DNA of 7,874 nucleotides, taken from the NCBI GenBank assembly GCA_021835265.1, contig JAKBQK010000182.1, positions 1 to 7,874 of the forward strand, in the 5' to 3' direction. This document shows, one piece after another, positions 6,043 through 7,874 of this stretch; the first letter of the stretch is position 1; the number at the start of each line of letters is the position of its first letter. The position numbers and the translations under genes are program-made. Below the pieces are notes generated by a model. The model ran no database searches. It saw only the letters and a program-made list of their open reading frames with translations, and was not told the origin of the DNA. The DNA comes from Thermoplasmata archaeon (GTDB lineage Archaea > Thermoplasmatota > Thermoplasmata > Thermoplasmatales > Thermoplasmataceae).

Positions 6043-6882
6043 ATGTCAATTGGAGCTTACACTTTTCTTACGCCGAATTACAGGGAGATGCAATATCCCG
6101 CTGATTTATGGATTCAACATAATTCAAAATATTTCGACGAATTGGCCCTATTTACATATGGGAAAATTGATCTTGGCATAGATCTACCTGAGAATGTTAA
6201 AATTGTGGAGGGGCCAACACTGGAATCATCTGATTTCTCAGGCTTTAGATTTTACACCTATGGTAAAACCAAAGCAATGGAATCTTTGTCAACAGAATGG
6301 AAAGTCATTCTAGAATCTGATGAATTTATTTCCAAGAGATTGGATACTTCCAATTTCAACCGGTTTTTCTCCTATCCCTTAGGTTTTGTACAGCTTTATG
6401 GGAACATATCAACAGAGATAAAATCAGCATTCCTGGTTTATCTGTATCGGATACATTATGGTAACAAGAAAATTATCGGTGATGGGGGACCCAGGCCACC
6501 CTATTCAGGAAAAATACATCTCAATGGGATCGTAAATCTTATTCAGAGGAAGGTCTTCAAAAGCCACCTTACAGAATACAATCCCATCTGGAGCACTACC
6601 GAAATAAAGAATTGGGCGTACCATACCAATTGCCTAAGGTCACCGGAAATCATGAGTGATAAATGGATCAGGCAAATGAAAAGGGAAATTGAGGCAGGAA
6701 TTAAGAGAACGTATTACAATGAGTGGTTGGGGGATATCTTGAGCAGACCTTTTGAATACAGCAGATTCAAGGAATTCTGGCCGGGTTCATATCTAAAGAA
6801 GGTGAGCCCACCGGAAATAATTATCCAGAACGCATCAAGATTTACCAATGTCCAATTTAAACCTGATGACTACAATGACTAA
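6043..6882 (+). CDS. Probable GT-A-like glycosyltransferase
   Basis: I do not recognise a close family for this 279-residue soluble protein. Several features suggest a GT-A-type glycosyltransferase. An N-terminal strand is followed by TPNYREMQYPADLWIQH. FDELALFTYGKID (31-43) has the look of a Rossmann strand pair. GKTKAMESLSTEWKVILESDEFI (74-96) resembles the 'nW.l.lDaDEf' block in GT2-like enzymes, where the acidic cluster binds the metal and sugar nucleotide. Here the cluster reads ESDEF (91-95). A later segment with H194 in WAYHTNCLRSPE could be the C-terminal His often seen in such enzymes. No membrane span or signal peptide is visible. The ATG at 6043 is the first in frame and gives a sensible N-terminus. 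The gene appears to be transcribed from its own promoter, and it sits in a glycan locus, which supports the assignment. Confidence 0.55.
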   Translation: MSIGAYTFLTPNYREMQYPADLWIQHNSKYFDELALFTYGKIDLGIDLPENVKIVEGPTLESSDFSGFRFYTYGKTKAMESLSTEWKVILESDEFISKRLDTSNFNRFFSYPLGFVQLYGNISTEIKSAFLVYLYRIHYGNKKIIGDGGPRPPYSGKIHLNGIVNLIQRKVFKSHLTEYNPIWSTTEIKNWAYHTNCLRSPEIMSDKWIRQMKREIEAGIKRTYYNEWLGDILSRPFEYSRFKEFWPGSYLKKVSPPEIIIQNASRFTNVQFKPDDYND

Positions 6883-6888
6883 ATTAAA

Positions 6889-6967
6889 AGTGCGCCAATT
6901 GCCTGTTAGTACAATGAACTACATTAGAAGTAATATACCTACTCCCCACAAAAAAAATTGTCGCACT
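6889..6967. repeat. Imperfect 12-bp inverted repeat in the convergent gap
   Basis: AGTGCGCCAATT (6889-6900) is matched by AATTGTCGCACT (6956-6967) as its reverse complement at 11 of 12 positions; the one mismatch is C6895 against T6961. The arms enclose 55 bases and together fill nearly the whole 93-base gap between two convergent genes. The structure may act as a two-way transcript end or mark the ends of a tiny 79-bp element. No direct repeat flanking the arms was obvious. Confidence 0.6.
6950..6957 (-). terminator. T8 tract downstream of the FkbM gene
   Basis: A run of eight A on the plus strand is T8 on the minus strand, 18 bases past the TAA stop of the FkbM-family gene. This is a good archaeal-style terminator for that gene. 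Its proximal end coincides with the right arm of the inverted repeat. Confidence 0.5.
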
Positions 6968-6975
6968 AACCGATT

Positions 6976-7866
6976 TTATTTCATAGCCAGAAGATTACAA
7001 CCGAAGGGATCAATGTCCTTATGGCTATGGACCTCATCTCCCAGGACCCTTCTCTCGGAATCGCTCATCATATGAATTTGAAAACCGTGGTCATTTAATA
7101 GCTTGATTATGCTAGAATAATCCTCTCCCTTTTTCCGTAGGATATGCCTATTGTATTCTAGAACAACTTTGATTCTTTCTTTATGCAGTATGCTCTTTAA
7201 TGACCCCAACAGAACTTCCTTTTCAAACCCCTCCACATCTATTTTGACAAAATCCGGTAAGGTTCCTTCCTGTTCCATGATGCTGTCTAAAGTGTCCATT
7301 TTAACGATCTTCGGTTCACCATTTTTCATTTTCACGAAGGAATTAGAGCCGTCCAATGTTCCATAATCATAGAAGGTCAATTCTCCTTTTTTATTACCAA
7401 GAGCTATGTTGAATGCCCGTATGTTTTCAAAACCATTCAATTCCAAATTTTTCACAAGTCTTCCATATGTTGAAACACTTGGCTCAAAGGCGTATACCCT
7501 GCCTTGGCTTCCTACCAAATTTGACGCTAAAAGAGAGAAGAAACCATTGTTTGAGCCTATATCCAGGAATGTGTCTCCTGGTTTCAAGTACTCCTTCATT
7601 ACCTGGGAAAGCAGTGGATCTAAGTAGTCTCCTCTTAGGTAATCATAATACATGTCTCGATCATGATTGGATTTTCTGTCTACATGAATCTTAAAATCCG
7701 CATAATTCAATATTATTGGATCTGGCAGTTTCTCCAAATTGCTCTTTACGAGTTCTGAACCTCCTTGCCGATTTTTTTGGGGTAAAAATGATAACACAGA
7801 ATCTACTACAGAAAATGCGAAATTGTTCTTAACCATCTTTCTTAAAAGTTTCCTAACTATACTCAT
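6976..7866 (-). CDS. FkbM-family SAM-dependent methyltransferase
   Basis: This 296-residue protein is a clear FkbM-family methyltransferase, an enzyme class that O-methylates sugars or polyketide-like substrates using S-adenosylmethionine. Motif I is FLDIGSNNGFFSLLA (100-114), the strand-2 acidic end is VYAFEPS (124-130), and the hallmark KIDVEGFEKEVLLGS (208-222) is complete. PGDTF before motif I and LEYNR (236-240) are also typical. The first about 50 residues (with SVLSFLPQK at 23-31) are basic and partly hydrophobic, which might hold it near the membrane. The ATG at 7866-7864 is used; only eight bases upstream are visible (AAGGAAAA), so its promoter lies outside the window. It faces the GT-A-like gene convergently and ends in a T8 tract. 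In a glycan locus it most likely methylates a surface sugar. The family is certain; the substrate is inferred. Confidence 0.92.
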   Translation of the reverse strand: MSIVRKLLRKMVKNNFAFSVVDSVLSFLPQKNRQGGSELVKSNLEKLPDPIILNYADFKIHVDRKSNHDRDMYYDYLRGDYLDPLLSQVMKEYLKPGDTFLDIGSNNGFFSLLASNLVGSQGRVYAFEPSVSTYGRLVKNLELNGFENIRAFNIALGNKKGELTFYDYGTLDGSNSFVKMKNGEPKIVKMDTLDSIMEQEGTLPDFVKIDVEGFEKEVLLGSLKSILHKERIKVVLEYNRHILRKKGEDYSSIIKLLNDHGFQIHMMSDSERRVLGDEVHSHKDIDPFGCNLLAMK

Positions 7867-7874
7867 TTTTCCTT

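Noticed and set aside
6905..6970. GTTAGT/ACTAAC pair nested with the larger inverted repeat
   Set aside because: It is six bases only, competes with the longer 12-bp pairing, and is likely by chance.
6848..7075. 75-codon plus-strand open frame across the convergent gap
   Set aside because: It starts inside the GT-A-like gene, ends antisense to the FkbM gene, and has no initiation signal.
7151..7694. Three plus-strand open frames of 71-93 codons
   Set aside because: All are antisense to the FkbM-family gene, whose motifs are complete and in order.
1..7874. tRNA, rRNA or CRISPR array
   Set aside because: No cloverleaf-type arms with a T-loop, no rRNA-like stretch, and no regularly spaced direct repeats were seen on either strand.

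Overview
This 7.9-kb window is AT-rich and looks archaeal. The most likely source is Thermoplasmatales or a close relative, which is an inference from four signals. TATA-like boxes sit about 25-28 nt before first start codons, as in leaderless transcripts. Internal genes instead carry GAGGTGA-type ribosome sites. There is a DUF2079-type membrane protein with an outer domain crowded with N-glycosylation sequons. There is also a decayed IS256/Mutator-family transposase. No RNA gene or CRISPR array was seen.

Layout. Bases 1-563 hold no intact gene. They contain a possible gene start running off the left edge on the minus strand, a degraded transposase C-terminus on the minus strand, and the promoter of the first gene. 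Bases 564-2802 are a two-gene unit of GT4-type (GT-B fold) glycosyltransferases whose ends overlap. The second has a Lys where the EX7E motif normally has its second Glu. After a hairpin/T-tract and a new TATA box comes a large polytopic membrane protein (2880-4910, DUF2079-like, possibly GT-C related). It is followed by a short open frame that has a strong ribosome site but stops after 15 codons. Next are a class I SAM-dependent methyltransferase (5089-5931) and a probable GT-A-like glycosyltransferase (6043-6882), each with its own TATA-like element. An FkbM-family methyltransferase (6976-7866) lies convergently on the minus strand. An imperfect 12-bp inverted repeat spans the convergent gap.

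How the genes fit together. Three probable cytoplasmic glycosyltransferases, two methyltransferases of types common in polysaccharide loci, and a polytopic membrane protein with 14 sequons in its outer domain make a coherent surface-glycan or glycoprotein locus. A plausible reading is that the soluble transferases build a lipid-linked or protein-linked glycan, the methyltransferases cap its sugars, and the membrane protein is either a GT-C-type transferase or a glycosylated surface component. The substrate, the linkage and the order of steps cannot be read from sequence. The transposase relic and the broken short frame show that the locus has been rearranged.
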